Source: Nageia nagi (lineage: Eukaryota > Pinophyta). Taken from it: DNA of 64,000 nucleotides. Positions 1 to 10,923 of this stretch are shown here, one piece after another. A model generated the notes under the pieces. The model made no database searches. It was not told where the DNA came from and saw only the letters and a program-made list of their open reading frames with translations. Both the position numbers and the translations under genes were made by a program. The stretch covers positions 10,044,001-10,108,000 of the forward strand of contig JBITNC010000001.1 of the NCBI GenBank assembly GCA_050084985.1. Direction: 5' to 3'. Position 1 is the first letter of the stretch. Every line of letters begins with the position of its first letter.

Positions 1-890
1 ACTATCATTAGAAGAGAATGGTTTCGCCACACCAAAAGGTTGTTCTTCAACCGCTTTATGCAAGTTGGCAAGGACACTGCTCTCATCACAATTACTTGGG
101 CTACTCACCCCTCCAACATCATGGAATATCTTCAATTTTGCAGCAACGACACTGATGTCATCATCATCCACAGCAGAACCCTGGCGAGGCTCAATCCAGT
201 CCAAACCTTTAAAAGATTCGACATCCTTACCTTGAACCAGGAATTATTTTAACAAACCAAATACTATTAGACTTTCAGATATTTTGAGGAATCTTTCAAA
301 ATGTCGAGCTCTTGAAATGACATTCCATGAAAATAAGAAAAGAAGCCAACTAACAAATTTTAGCCATGAAAGTTATCCCTACCTGTGACAAGTGGAATTT
401 GCGTCTGATTTTCTGCAAACAATTCAGGTGCACTCTGCTGTAGGGTTTCAAATGAGCTACCAGGCTTAATATTGTAAAAAATCTCCAAACCCTCACAACT
501 TCCAGCTGCTTCTTCCCCAGACTTTAAACCCTTACCACCCATCTCAATTTCACTAGCAAATTCATCAGATTTCAGGTTTGCTGATCCCTCTATATTTTCT
601 GAAGAATTTTCCAACTTTGTATGCTTATCAATCTCAGAATTTTCAGCAACCTCACCAGTTTCTTTCTCACTTGGAAGGCCTTCGTGATGACTGGAGAACA
701 CGAAGTGCTGAGACTGAAGCATAGTAGCAGGGCTTTCATTTTCGCTCAACTTCAAATCACTCTGGCTTTCAGATTCGTCAGGTTTCTTCGGCCCCGGACA
801 TGCAGCATAAGCCGATGCAGTAAGTGACACGACTTCCCAATCTTGACTTCGGTTTGTGTTCTCGGCAGACTTCTTGCCATCTTCAGCCAT
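1..890 (-). CDS. ATG8-interacting protein (ATI1/ATI2)-like gene, exons 1 and 2, 3' part outside window
   Basis: Exon 1 spans 890-383 and starts at the ATG 890-888. Exon 2 spans 230-1 and continues beyond the edge. The intron (382-231) has a GT donor at 382-381 and an AG acceptor at 232-231, and the reading frame joins in phase (a split Gly codon), giving 245 codons with no stop. Near the N-terminus, WEVVSLTASAYAACPGP and then QHFVF..H.EGLPSE match the conserved blocks I know from Arabidopsis ATI1/ATI2, plant proteins that bind ATG8 and mark ER- and plastid-derived bodies for autophagy. W18-E-V-V21, preceded by Asp17, fits an ATG8-interacting motif. The middle is acidic and Ser/Glu-rich, as expected for a disordered cytosolic part. 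The membrane segment expected near the C-terminus would lie outside the window. An exon-1-only reading ends in a false stop inside the intron. No other gene neighbours it. Family assignment is by motif, not alignment. Confidence 0.72.
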
Positions 891-1880
891 ATTAAAAGAT
901 CTTAAAGAAACGATTGGCAGAAAAAAGAAAGCAAGCAGGGCAAACTACCTCTCAAAAGCTACGAACCCGTCCAAAATCTGAGAAAATAACAACAATTTTA
1001 GAACACAATATGAATATTGCGAACTAGCAAAAGAAAAAATAAACTAGCAAAAATAACAGAATTACATCTGAACTGCCAAGCTATCGGTCTAGATTTCTTG
1101 AATTCAAAAATTCTGTACACAATTTGAAGGGAAATTCGTCAAAGAATGAGACAAATTCACATATGTACACTAAAAAATCAAACAACCGAAACTAATAAAC
1201 CAAAAGGCGCATTAAAATATCTGCAACTTCACACAATTTTAAAAACATGTAACCAAAACTCATCAGATTAACTCCACAAGGGATAACCTTCCATAACCAT
1301 CCATGAAAACATTAAAAATGCATTCTAACCAAACTTTTTAAGTTCAAAATTCAACGACATACTGCCCAAAATTGTACAATTTTATTTGAGCGAACACAAA
1401 AAACAAATCGATCAGACTCCAAATTCCCCAACTCTACGCGATTTACCGGAAAAAGGGACAATCTTCCGAAGTTCCCCATACAAGAGCCAAAATCAAGCCG
1501 TAATCTTCGCAGTAAAACATTCAACACTAACTCTAACTAGAATATACGCAAAAAAACATAAAATCAGCCACCTTCAACGCAAAATCACGGATTTTTTGCA
1601 CCGAAAAACACGGTACGGCCAAGAATATATGAATTGTCCGAAAACAAAATAGATTTTCACTCTCAGAATGATTCTAAGCAAATTGGATTGTTAAAAAATG
1701 AGGGTTTCTTGCTTAATAATCTAATTCGAGGACACGATAGAGTAATCCCATCTACCACCGCCTGAAGGGATTAAAAATGGTATGGGAATACCGGTTATTG
1801 CAGCTGACTGGATATTGACGAGGTCTGTCGAAGATCAAGATTAGAGCATGGGGTATTGTACGGTCTGGAATGGCCCACAT
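891..1880 (-). promoter_or_regulatory. 5' leader and putative promoter of the ATI-like gene
   Basis: Read on the minus strand, the pyrimidine-rich stretch just before the ATG (about 900-930, ending TTTCTTTAAG) could be the acceptor of a 5'-UTR intron. The 1.39-1.86 kb part is less AT-rich than the DNA beyond 1.9 kb. At 1871-1877 the minus strand reads TGGGCCA, a site-II-type TGGGCY motif common in promoters of plant housekeeping genes. No convincing TATA box was found, and the transcription start is not known. The 88-codon plus-strand reading frame at 1386-1652 in this stretch looks like chance. Confidence 0.35.
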
Positions 1881-4549
1881 CAGAACAGTATTTGAAAATA
1901 TAAATTATAAAATGTTTTTAATAAAAAAAAATAATATTTTTATACACAAGCGTTACAGAATCCTTAATTATGGCGTCTGAAATTATTTTTAAAACTATTC
2001 AGTAAATTCGTATTGTTTAATTAAATCATTAAAATATTTTAAAAAAGCAATTAAATTGAATTTACAAATTATTAAAATTCTCGCAAAAAAGAAAAGTCTT
2101 TTTTAGCGTGGAATAGTTGTGTGTGTACGTGCCTTGGGGACAAAGAAAGGTTTAGTTGAGAAGTTGCATCTTTATACGATAGTCACGTAAGCCATATAAA
2201 TAATATTGAATTAAGGCGTACGGTTCAAGTTTATTGAAGTATACGTTCGTATAATATTGGAATTTTTTTCTTAATAAGAGTTATCTCAAAATCAAAAGAT
2301 ATTTTTATATATGTAGATTTTGAGTAAAGGAGTTGTTGAGTAGGAGCATTGAAGCCTTTTAAATGTGGAAGGTCAAAATTAAATTGTAATTTTTTTAATG
2401 TGAAAGAATATTGTACAAAATTTTATTTGGACATTTCTCATATAAAAAATATATGTTTTGATCATGATAATTAAGTTAAAGAAATATTGATACTTTTCAA
2501 TTGTGATAATTAAGTTGAAGAAACAACAATATGAAAAAAGATATTCATCTATTGTGACAACTAAGTTAAAGAAATCATAATACGAGTTTTTATCATGATA
2601 ACTAAGTTAAAGAAGTTATGGTACAAAAAAGATATAGTTGATTGTGATAATTTAAGCTAAAGAAACCATGATAATGCTCGATCATCATAATTTAAGTTAA
2701 AACTATGATTTTCCAACAAGAGATAGAGCTTATTATTTTATTAGAAATCAAACTTTTTTAATTTTATTTAACATATATTTATTATATATTAAAAAATAGA
2801 AAACTACCCTTTTACAGGAGTTTCTTTAACTTACTTACCATAATCAAGGGGTATCTCTTTTAAAGTCATCCAAGACTTGCACTTGACCTCATCTACACCT
2901 TCGTGGGCCTCTCAACATCCCTATTCATTAACTCCTCTAACAAATATGCATATATAATTATATTTTAACTCTTAATTAATATATATTTGACTAAATGAAT
3001 ATGAATAAGTGATTATAAGGATATATGTCCACTTTAATTTTATGTACATGCATAGGTCCTACAAACCATTGGGTTTAAAAGGATGATAAAAGACTTATCT
3101 ATAGTGATTTGATTTCATGTTCATAGATTTATTATCTATGATAAGAGTTTTTCACCCTTAACTTTAAATATTTAAAATATCAAGAATTAATAAGTATAAA
3201 AGCCTAACGATTAGTATGGGTCACAAAATAATTATAAAGGAAAATAATATTAAAATTAAGGTAAATTTCATGTAAATATCATTTCTATTCTAATAATGAT
3301 TTCCCACACATCTCATTAGCTACTCAAGCTTGATGGGTAATGTATAACCATTAAATGACAACAAAAGTGTCAGGTTTTGCACTTTAACCTTCATTATAAA
3401 AACTACTCATATTACTAATCTATCGTCCATAAGCTCATTCTATATTTTTGGTACATTCTTCTATATTAGAAATTCTTAACAACTTGCTAGGGTTTTATTA
3501 GGTACCATGGGGATAATATTATTTCATTATTGTAATTAGACAAGCTCCCAAAAAAAATATGCTTGTTTTTTTATTGTGAAAAGAGAAAAATTAAAGATGC
3601 AAATTGAATGAAGTTAAAATATTAAGTTATGTTTGAAAAATAAAATCACAAGGACATACTTAAATCTGGTAATCATTAATATTGAGCTCTAGAATCATGG
3701 ATCTATGGTTACATCTATATAAGTACCCTTAAACCTTTATCATTACTTTTTATAATATCTTGATTTTTTTATATTTGTTAACTATTATTATATATACACT
3801 ACTTGTTTCATTATATTTACTACTTATATTTATTGATGTGTTTCCTATTATTATTCCTAACAATGATAATGATTATTTAATTAAAATTAAGTTTTCATAA
3901 TATAAATTCTTATAAATCTAATAGTGTTATATATTAAATTAATAAACTTGACTTCCTTGAACATTGTAATTTTTTTTTTAATAAAAGGACTTAACATTTT
4001 GGTGATCTCCATTACTTCATCTATTTTTAATTGCATGTATATATCTTATATTTAGTATTTTTTTATACCATATATCTAAAACCATATGTTATAAAAATAT
4101 TTGAAATTTATTATTCAAATTATGTGTTTTGGAATGTTTATTAAATAATGTTTGATTTTGTATACCTAGTAAAATAAGTAAAATAAATAGAGTTATATAT
4201 ATATTATAATAGTTCAATTTAAAAAATCACATGCATAGAATGCATGTCAATGCTAGTGCATTGTTGATGATAGAAATAAGCAATATAATTATGATTACTC
4301 TATGATTAAATCTAGCAATAAAATTGTAAATGAGTAAAAGTACCTTCCCAACTCAATTAACTTACAAATTTATAAATGTACGAGACTTGATCCAACTACA
4401 AGCCTTAGACTAACACTTATTAGAGATAATTCCATTCTGTTACTTGAGATACAAATGGAGTTTATTAGCACATGGATATAGATTCTTCATATGTTTACCT
4501 TAACATTTAATGAATTATAATGGAACATTTGGGCGCCCTACTTTTTCTA
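1881..4549. other. AT-rich spacer without recognisable genes
   Basis: The stretch is strongly AT-rich, with stops in all frames. Apart from the minisatellite at about 2455-2710, I recognise no element ends, coding remnant or RNA gene. Confidence 0.6.
2455..2710. repeat. Degenerate minisatellite, about six units of 40-50 bp
   Basis: The core TGATAATTAAGTTAAAGAAA (variants with TGACAACTAAG or TAATTTAAGCTAA) recurs at roughly 2463, 2503, 2555, 2600, 2643 and 2684. Each core is followed by a variable AT-rich linker, often with ATGGTAC or ATGATA. Units alternate between an ATCATGATAA and an ATTGTGATAA beginning. It lies in spacer between the ATI-like gene and the LINE remnant. Confidence 0.6.
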
Positions 4550-4559
4550 TATTCTAGAT

Positions 4560-5340
4560 TAGGGAGCAAATTAGGGTCAGGTGCGAGATTAGAATAGATT
4601 TTCAAAACAAAGCTAGTTTGGTATGGTCATCCTAACCATGACCATTTGAATGGCACAAATGAAGTGGCAAAGTCTATTTGCTGAAGAAGTTAAGGAGGCG
4701 AAGGGTCCTCTGCTGACCGTAGAGAAAGATAAGGATAGATTGTGACTCAAAATTACAGATGATGTAATCTCCTAAGAGGAAACTTGAGGATGCTTCAACA
4801 TTGTAGGAAAGCTACATGGAGCTGGGCCCAACCTCGATATGATCCAAAAAGGGGTAAAATTTTGATGGAAGATAAAAGAACATGTAGAGGTAATTTCAAT
4901 CCCAAATAATTATGTTATGTTCACTTTTGCAAATGTGGAAGATATGAATTTCGTACTTAGTAAACCATTGTTCTTCGAATTGAGAGGTCTTTTCCTAGAA
5001 AAGTGGAAGTCGATCTTTGATCTAGGAAAGGAACAAATCATGACGGCACTAATATGGCTCACCCTTCCCTGATTTCCATTAGAATTTTGGAATCAAAGAG
5101 TGTATGAAGGTATTGTCCAACCTTTCAAAAAAGTCATTACAGATGATGAAGTCATGATGGCCAGAACACAAATGCTATATGTAAGAATATGTGATATGGT
5201 CAATTATGGAGTCATATTATCAAAGAAAATAACACTTGAATCAAAATTGGGAGACAAAGAACAAGAATTGAGATTCAAAGATAATATATGCCTATGCAAA
5301 ACCTATAAGCAAGTAGGACACAATGTCAAGACCTAATCGG
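4560..5340 (+). pseudogene. LINE ORF1-like remnant (DUF4283-type domain plus zinc knuckle)
   Basis: The plus strand reads through several stops as a typical plant LINE ORF1. At about 4900-5060 lies a block with VMFTFANVEDM and FLEKWKSIFD, then the landmark LP.FPLEFWN at about 5070-5095. The continuous frame 5100-5336 follows and ends in a zinc-knuckle-like CLCKTYKQVGHN, which lacks a full set of Cys. In autonomous LINEs this protein binds the element RNA. Upstream at 4560-4900 the frame is badly broken and the 5' boundary is a guess. The DUF4283 label rests on family resemblance. Confidence 0.55.
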
Positions 5341-5870
5341 TTACAAAGATAATTATTAATAAATGCAAAATGGAGTGGAGACTAAAATAAAAAGAAGTCG
5401 ATCAAACAAATCTAGAAGAAGGAGAAATACCCCAACAATAAGAGCTTGAATAGATAAACACAATATCAAAAGATTGAAACCCAACAAGAGAGGAAAAAAA
5501 CCTAAAAACAAAAGAAAGTGAAGAGAACCATAGCAAAAAAGAAAATGAAGAACAATGGGCGTCAACAAAGAAGATAATTAAGAGAAGAGAACTAAGTGAT
5601 GGGATAACCATAGGACCACTAAGGATTGATAGATATAAGTTTGATGATATCCAATCAGATTCAAATGAGTCTATGGTCAAGCAAACCCAAGAAAATGAGA
5701 GACTATGATCACTAAGAAGTGCCTTCAAAAGAGTTGATATTAGACAAAATCATATGGTTCAACCATTAGAAAGTGAAATAAGGAAGAAATTAACAACAAA
5801 AGTGATGGTTGAAGGAATGTATTCTACCCTAAGATAGCTATGGGAGCAGAGCACTCCTAAAAAATAGTAA
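5341..5870 (+). other. Lys/Glu-rich linker between LINE ORF1 and endonuclease
   Basis: This purine-rich (A/G) stretch corresponds to the charged tail of ORF1 and the ORF1-ORF2 junction of the LINE remnant. Stops occur in all plus frames. The Phe/Leu-rich minus-strand reading frames are mirror images of the A/G-rich strand and are not genes. Confidence 0.4.
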
Positions 5871-6470
5871 GAAATGATAATTATCTCTTGGAACATATAG
5901 GGGATAAATGCCTCCTCCCACTGCAGGATTCTATGAGATAACCGTAGATTGTGGAAGCCTAATATTCTACTACTATAAGAAACTAAAGTTAAAGTAGGAA
6001 AATTAGTACAGGTTAAGAATAATATATGGAAGGATGTAGAGATAAAAGCGATCTTGACTGTTGGAAAGTCAAGTGGAATCATGGTATTATGGAATCCCAA
6101 AAAATATAAGGGGGAAAAGATTTTTGATAGTCGTCATAAGTTGTACATTAATTTGGAAGATACAAAGGATAAATCCAAATTTCATATGATCATAGTATAT
6201 GATCCTAACACCCACTATGAGAGGAAGGCACTTTGGTAATAGATAAATAAATTTATATTGAAGTAAATTTAAATGAGAAATGGATCATGGATCGAGATTT
6301 CAACAAACTAAAAGACTCAACTAAAATGTTGGGAGGATCTTTGGAAAATACAAAACTAGAATTGATGAAGGATTTGAATAATTTTATCAATGAAATCAGC
6401 CTTGTTGACCTAGACCTGCATGGAAGTTAGTATACATGGAAAATTTGATAAAAATAATATTATGTTATCC
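5871..6470 (+). pseudogene. LINE ORF2 endonuclease domain remnant, no reverse transcriptase
   Basis: At about 5875-5905 the plus strand encodes IIISWNI.GINAS, matching the start of the APE-like endonuclease of plant LINEs (usually SWN.RG). It continues through ETKVKVGKL to a continuous frame 6054-6239 (GKSSGIMVLWN...), then WIMDRDFNKL, equivalent to the WxxGGDFN motif, and LVDLDLHGS.YTW, the C-terminal landmark. Stops and a frame change interrupt it. The endonuclease would nick target DNA during retroposition. Directly afterwards the sequence switches to H-family sequence instead of reverse transcriptase, so this copy is truncated and chimeric. Confidence 0.6.
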
Positions 6471-6499
6471 GACACTGAGGTTGGTTAAGAGGAGGACAA

Positions 6500-7013
6500 T
6501 TTAGGACCATATAGACACAAATTCAAATACTTCTTTGCTAAGCAGATTGGCTTCCAAGATAAGAACTTTTGGGAATCCTAGGCCATCTGATAAGTAATGA
6601 GAAAAGTGTACAATGATGAGTGGGTCCTCTAGGAAAAGCAATAGAAACTACACAACATAAAACAAAAATCAAAGGCCTGTTGGTGGGGATCCCCATCAAA
6701 GAAACCAACAGCACCTAGAGAATATCATCAAAGCCACTTGGGATTTCATGATTAGAATGGAAAATACAACGATGGCAAAAAGATATACCATGGAAATAGA
6801 GGACCATGCATATATGATAGATCTGTATGAAGTTTTTGGTTACCATATATGGATGAACTCCTTTGGCAATGGTGGGATGGAGTAGGTGAATGTAGGTGAT
6901 CATAGTCAGATGATAAGCAAATGATAAATACTATGTATATTTTTTGTAAAAATAGGTTTTTGGATCCTATATAAAAATCCACTATTATATAATTTTACCT
7001 TTGACCAAAAAAA
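6500..7013 (+). mobile_element. 3' end of retroposon family H fused to the LINE remnant
   Basis: Conceptual translation here aligns with the 3' part of H at 45408-45897. Examples are KFKYFFAKQ, then RKVYNDEW, then WDFMIRMEN and GYHIWM, against KFSYLLSKQ, RKYYDDEH, WDFMDRMEN and GYHRWM. The nucleotide tails agree as well: TTTTTGGATCCTAT... then AATTTTACCTTTGACCAAAAAAA, ending in a short A-run. The protein is not one I recognise. Confidence 0.6.
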
Positions 7014-7185
7014 GTGGATTTTATTATATTTATCTTAAATGAGACTGATATAGCTCCTTATTTAATTATCCTTATCCCTCTTATTCTTATTCCAACTAGT
7101 TCATCTTAATTTCTTCCTCAAACTATCCATTACATCAATAATAATATTTTTCCCCTTCTTATTTCACATCTCATTATTTATCTCC

Positions 7186-8254
7186 CATTATACCTTCTCT
7201 TATGGGTAAATGCAAGAAGACAGGTCCATGAAATGGCCAAAAGTGGACGTGTTTTCCTTGATTTTCAAGTTTGGTCATAATTGATCTCAACTTTTGAATC
7301 CCTTAGAGATGAAATCTTGAAAATTATGACTACGATTAAAATGTAGTTCTTGGAGTGTGGTTTTCAAATATGTAATTTATTCTAATACCTAGTTGATATA
7401 AATTTATTTATGATAGGCACTTCTACAAGCTATTGTTTAAAATTTACTATTTTATGACCATACCATGCTCTTCTACGGTAAGCATATTTTGATCTAAAAT
7501 ATAATATTTTTTAAAATCCTTTTGGAAAAAGATACCTAACACATTGAAGATTGTGTAAGATATTTTTTTATTAATTTTTTACTAGCCCTAATTGTTGTTT
7601 CTAAAAGTATCAATCTATGATACGCATAATTTGATCTAAACTTATCATTTTTTTCAATTTTTTATTTAATAGATAATTGTCTATAGATTGTGCATATATA
7701 AATTTTTTTTTCATAATTCCTTCGAAAAAAGATAATTAAAAAAGTAATAGAACCTAATTTTCCAAGTTTAAGGACTAGTTTCATTAAAAATTAATTTGAA
7801 AATATAAATATATTCACATTGTAAAAAAAATACATATTTGTAATCTACTCTTTGATCTGAAATTTAATTTTATGAAAAAAATCCTCAAAAAACTTGATCA
7901 AACATCCATCAAAAGTCATGATTTTTCACTCCTATTACCATGAACAAGAAGTTGCAGGTCCAAGGCTAGGACTTGGCCCATCAAGCCTTTCGCAAGGCTA
8001 AACCCCACACCTAAATTCAAATAATGATTTCATTTTAGCATTAAAAAATAATAAAATTTTGTTTCAAAATGAAATTCTGGTCTTTAAAAATCAAATTTTC
8101 ATTTTTGATTTGGGGACTCGAGCAAAAATGAAATTTTGATTTTTAAAGATTGAAATTTCATTTTATATAGCAAAATTTTATTTTAGGTCATTTTTTTTTA
8201 AGTATTAAATGTCCACTTCAAGTGGACCCATCTTCTTGCACTTATCATTATACC
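7186..8254. mobile_element. Non-coding DNA-transposon-like unit with terminal inverted repeats
   Basis: The left end (about 7206-7235, TAAATGCAAGAAGACAGGTC) and the reverse complement of the right end (about 8243-8214, TAAGTGCAAGAAGATGGGTC) are inverted repeats of about 30 bp. A perfect 9-bp direct repeat, CATTATACC, flanks the unit at 7186-7194 and 8246-8254. Nine-bp duplications are typical of Mutator-like elements, but the left inverted repeat starts 11 bp inside the direct repeat, so that class is tentative. The interior has no reading frame. It has a palindromic AT-rich part around 8040-8180 built on AAATTTCAT/ATGAAATTT. Confidence 0.5.
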
Positions 8255-8701
8255 ATTTTTTGTATTCATTAATTAATCAATTATATATATATTATAATAT
8301 AATATATATATATGAATATATGAGAATTTACTACCTTTTTTATAATCATCATTTTTACTTCCCTTAGAAGCTCTCTTGTGAATTTTAATTATAGAGGTAA
8401 TAATGTGAAGTAGAATATTGTCATGGAAGTTAATGTGGGCAACATAGACATGCTCTAAGGAGCAAAATGAGTGAAGATGGTTATGCATATCTATGAATTT
8501 ATAAAATGGTTATATCATAAAGGAATTAAGATAGTGATATAGTGAGGCTAAAGAAAGCAAAAAGATGGCACAAATCACACCATGCATTGTAACTATGAAA
8601 AGGGTGAAGGTTACTTGGAATAAGAGGACTTTGAAGTTTATTAAGAAAACTCTTGTGGAAAAGGAAAAAGATTTTAAAAGCCATAATGGAAATGAAGTTA
8701 A
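8255..8701. other. AT-rich spacer between the inverted-repeat unit and element G1
   Basis: It contains a TA-rich run near 8281-8315. The last bases, GTTAA (8697-8701), are the probable left target duplication of G1. No gene seen. Confidence 0.5.
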
Positions 8702-9002
8702 TGTAGATGCCTAAAAATGATTTATTATTCATTTAATAAATCATATTTAGACTCATTAAATAATTAATTGATAAATAATACATAAATCAAGATAAAGTGT
8801 CATTATATTGTAATACCATGTGCTAGGACCAATGCAATATTATATACTATGGTTCATATTTTAATTTATATTTAATATAAAAAAGGTTATTGTTATTGTT
8901 ATGTGTCGAATTTTATCCCTTTCTATTTCTTGCAGGTTATAAATATAGAAAGTGAAGGTTGACATCCCTATCAGATCTCTCTGATAGGTGGTTGTCCCTC
9001 AT
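8702..9002 (+). repeat. G1 5' LTR, left part (U3, TATA box, start of R)
   Basis: It aligns with 18492-18661 plus 28620-28740. TATAAATA at 8938-8945 is the likely promoter. It is followed at 8967-8988 by CCTATCAGA-TCTC-TCTGATAGG, a perfect 9-bp stem with a 4-base loop near the expected transcript start. The LTR is interrupted after 9002 by insertion A1 and resumes at 10924. Confidence 0.7.
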
Positions 9003-9006
9003 GGTA

Positions 9007-9888
9007 CATTTAGATCAACACTATACAGAAAAAATAACCTCCTAAGGATGAAGTTGTCATCACAAACATGAATTCAACACAAGAATTCAAACTTTGCTCC
9101 TCCTTTAGGACAACTTCACTACTATAAAAAACTTTCAAAGTGTGCACACTAAATTTTCTAAAGCAGCTAGTTAATAAATCAAGAGAGGTAAAGTCAGATG
9201 AATAGAATTGTAGTTATTCCATTAAGAACTTTCTCCCTAATATAATGTTCTTGGATTTAAGGTGCACTATAATTCATCATTAATATGTCAAGCCATTAAT
9301 TATAGTCACCCAAAAAGTAATGTATAAGCAATGTATACAAACAAACAAAGTACTCAACAACTTTATCAAGAAGGAAGTAGACACAATGTATTCACCAAGA
9401 ATTCAACCTTTACTACCTTCTTGAAGCTTAGTTCTATAAGCTTAAGGATTCTATTAGGTTGTTGAAGTTACCTTAAAAAAGGGAGTAAAAGTTTAATTCT
9501 TGGTGAATCCATTATATCTACTTCCTTCTTAATAAAGTTGTTGAGTACTTTATTTGTTTGTATACTTTGCTTATACATTACTTTTTTTGTGACTATAAGT
9601 AATGGCTTGACATCTTAATGATGATTTATAGTGCATTGCAAATCTAAGCACATTATATAAGGGAGAAAGTTCTTGATGGAACAACTACGACTCTATTCAC
9701 ATGACTTTACCTCTCATATTTATTCACTAGCCACTTAGAAACTTTGTTGTGCACACTTTGAAAGTTTTTTATGATAGTGAAGTTATCCTCAAGGGGAGTG
9801 AAGTTTGAATTTCTATGTTGAATTCATGTTTATGATGATAACTGCATCCTTAGGAGGCTATTTTTGTTGTATAGTGTTGACCTAAATG
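9007..9888. repeat. Large inverted repeat: arms 9007-9420 and 9474-9888
   Basis: Reading inward from both ends gives near-identical sequence (for example CAACACTATACA, CCTCCTAAGGATG, CATGAATTCAACA, CTTTCAAAGTGTGCACA, AAGTACTCAACAACTTTAT), at roughly 85-90% by eye. The spacer is about 53 bp. The right arm has the normal orientation relative to the downstream A-family LTR; the left arm is the inverted copy. The sequence corresponds to the Copia 3' end seen at about 19780-19880 and 37850-37950. A transcript across it would fold into a long hairpin. Confidence 0.8.
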
Positions 9889-10500
9889 CACAATTTCATT
9901 GTTAGTTTGCTCTATGTAAAGAATAATGGTACATTTTGGTTTCTATTATCACTATGTGATGAATCAGTGTGTACTTATTAGCACTATTTGGTTATCCATA
10001 TGTGAGTGATTTATATATGCATATGCTTTTTTGTTATTAATCAACGCATATTTTTTAATATACATAGATGATTATAAGTATTAGCTTGGCATCTATGTGA
10101 TGATTATAGTGCATCTTTTATTAGTTTATGGATGACATTACTTAGTTAATTTATCTTGTGATTGATATGAATGTTTATATGATGAATCTAATTGATCTTA
10201 TTTATGATTTGCTTGCAGCGTGCAGGTTTCATCTTAAGAATGTAGGTTACTTATTTCAGGTGGGCAGTCTCATGAAGTCTCACATATCAAATTAGTGTTG
10301 ACCGAATATACTTATAGTGAAACGAGTTGTGGTTAATGATTGTATTGTAAACCTTTTTTTAAATGGTATTGTAGTGATTCTCAAACTAAGATCTTACTTA
10401 TTTCTCAAAGATGTAAAAGTTATCATCTCCATTTGTATCTCTTTGGAGGAGAACTTTCTTCTTTCTTCTATGCTCTATCTTAATATTTCATTAAGGGAAG

Positions 10501-10918
10501 TGTAAGAATTTTTAATGTAATATCATGTAATATTTCTCTTTAATGAAAATTCATTTTATGCTTAAAGTATCTTTAGATACCTTAAATCGTTAAGGAATAA
10601 ATATAGAAACACCTTTAACCTTACCCTTGAGTTAAAGGGAGGTAAAAGATGGTTTCTTCTAAAAATAAGAGGTACCCCTCCTCTCGTTGTAATGAATTAA
10701 TTGAGGTTTAGAGTTTGTAGAGAGGAAAGATTTGTAAGAGAGGTATTTGAGAATAAGATCTTAGTTAGTGGATGTACTCCTAAGAGGGAGGAACCACTTT
10801 ATATCTTATGTTATTTTTGAGATTACTTGTGTTATTTGTTGTATGGTGTTGATGTTGTAAGTGCCTTCTTGAGATCTTGGTAAACTAAAGATTAATTCAA
10901 AAAGGGTTAATTTCATCA
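10501..10918 (+). repeat. A-family Copia LTR (3' LTR of A1), 418 bp
   Basis: It starts TGTAAGAATTTTTAATG right after a purine tract (AAGGGAAG, 10493-10500), the polypurine tract position. It ends AATTTCATCA. It matches, in reverse, the LTRs at 22397-22826 and 35915-36364, including GTGCCTTCTTGAGATCTTGG and AGGGAGGAACCACTTTA. Confidence 0.75.
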
Positions 10919-10923
10919 ATCAT

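Larger units (their letters stand above)
9003..10918 (+). mobile_element. A1: 5'-truncated Copia fragment with one LTR inserted in the G1 5' LTR
   Basis: The fragment separates two halves of an LTR that are contiguous at 28720-28745. Its right end is a complete A-family LTR in plus orientation. Its left part is an inverted duplication of Copia 3' sequence (9007-9888). Between them (9889-10500) lies 3' untranslated DNA of the same kind as 19150-19600 and 36365-36600 in reverse. No pol or 5' LTR remains. Flanks CTCAT (8998-9002) and ATCAT (10919-10923) are similar but, given the truncated left end, only weakly suggest a target duplication. Confidence 0.6.

Noticed and set aside
40-252. Plus-strand ORF of 70 codons at the left edge
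   Set aside because: It is the opposite strand of ATI-like exon 2, whose minus-strand frame joins exon 1 in phase.
621-827. Plus-strand ORF of 68 codons
   Set aside because: Antisense shadow of ATI-like exon 1.
1386-1652. Plus-strand ORF of 88 codons
   Set aside because: Lies in the probable leader/promoter of the minus-strand gene; no domain, no supporting context.
2455-2710. Possible CRISPR-like array
   Set aside because: Units are degenerate without uniform spacers, and the sequence is plant nuclear DNA.
5356-5728. Phe/Ser/Leu-rich minus-strand ORFs
   Set aside because: Mirror image of the A/G-rich linker in the LINE remnant.
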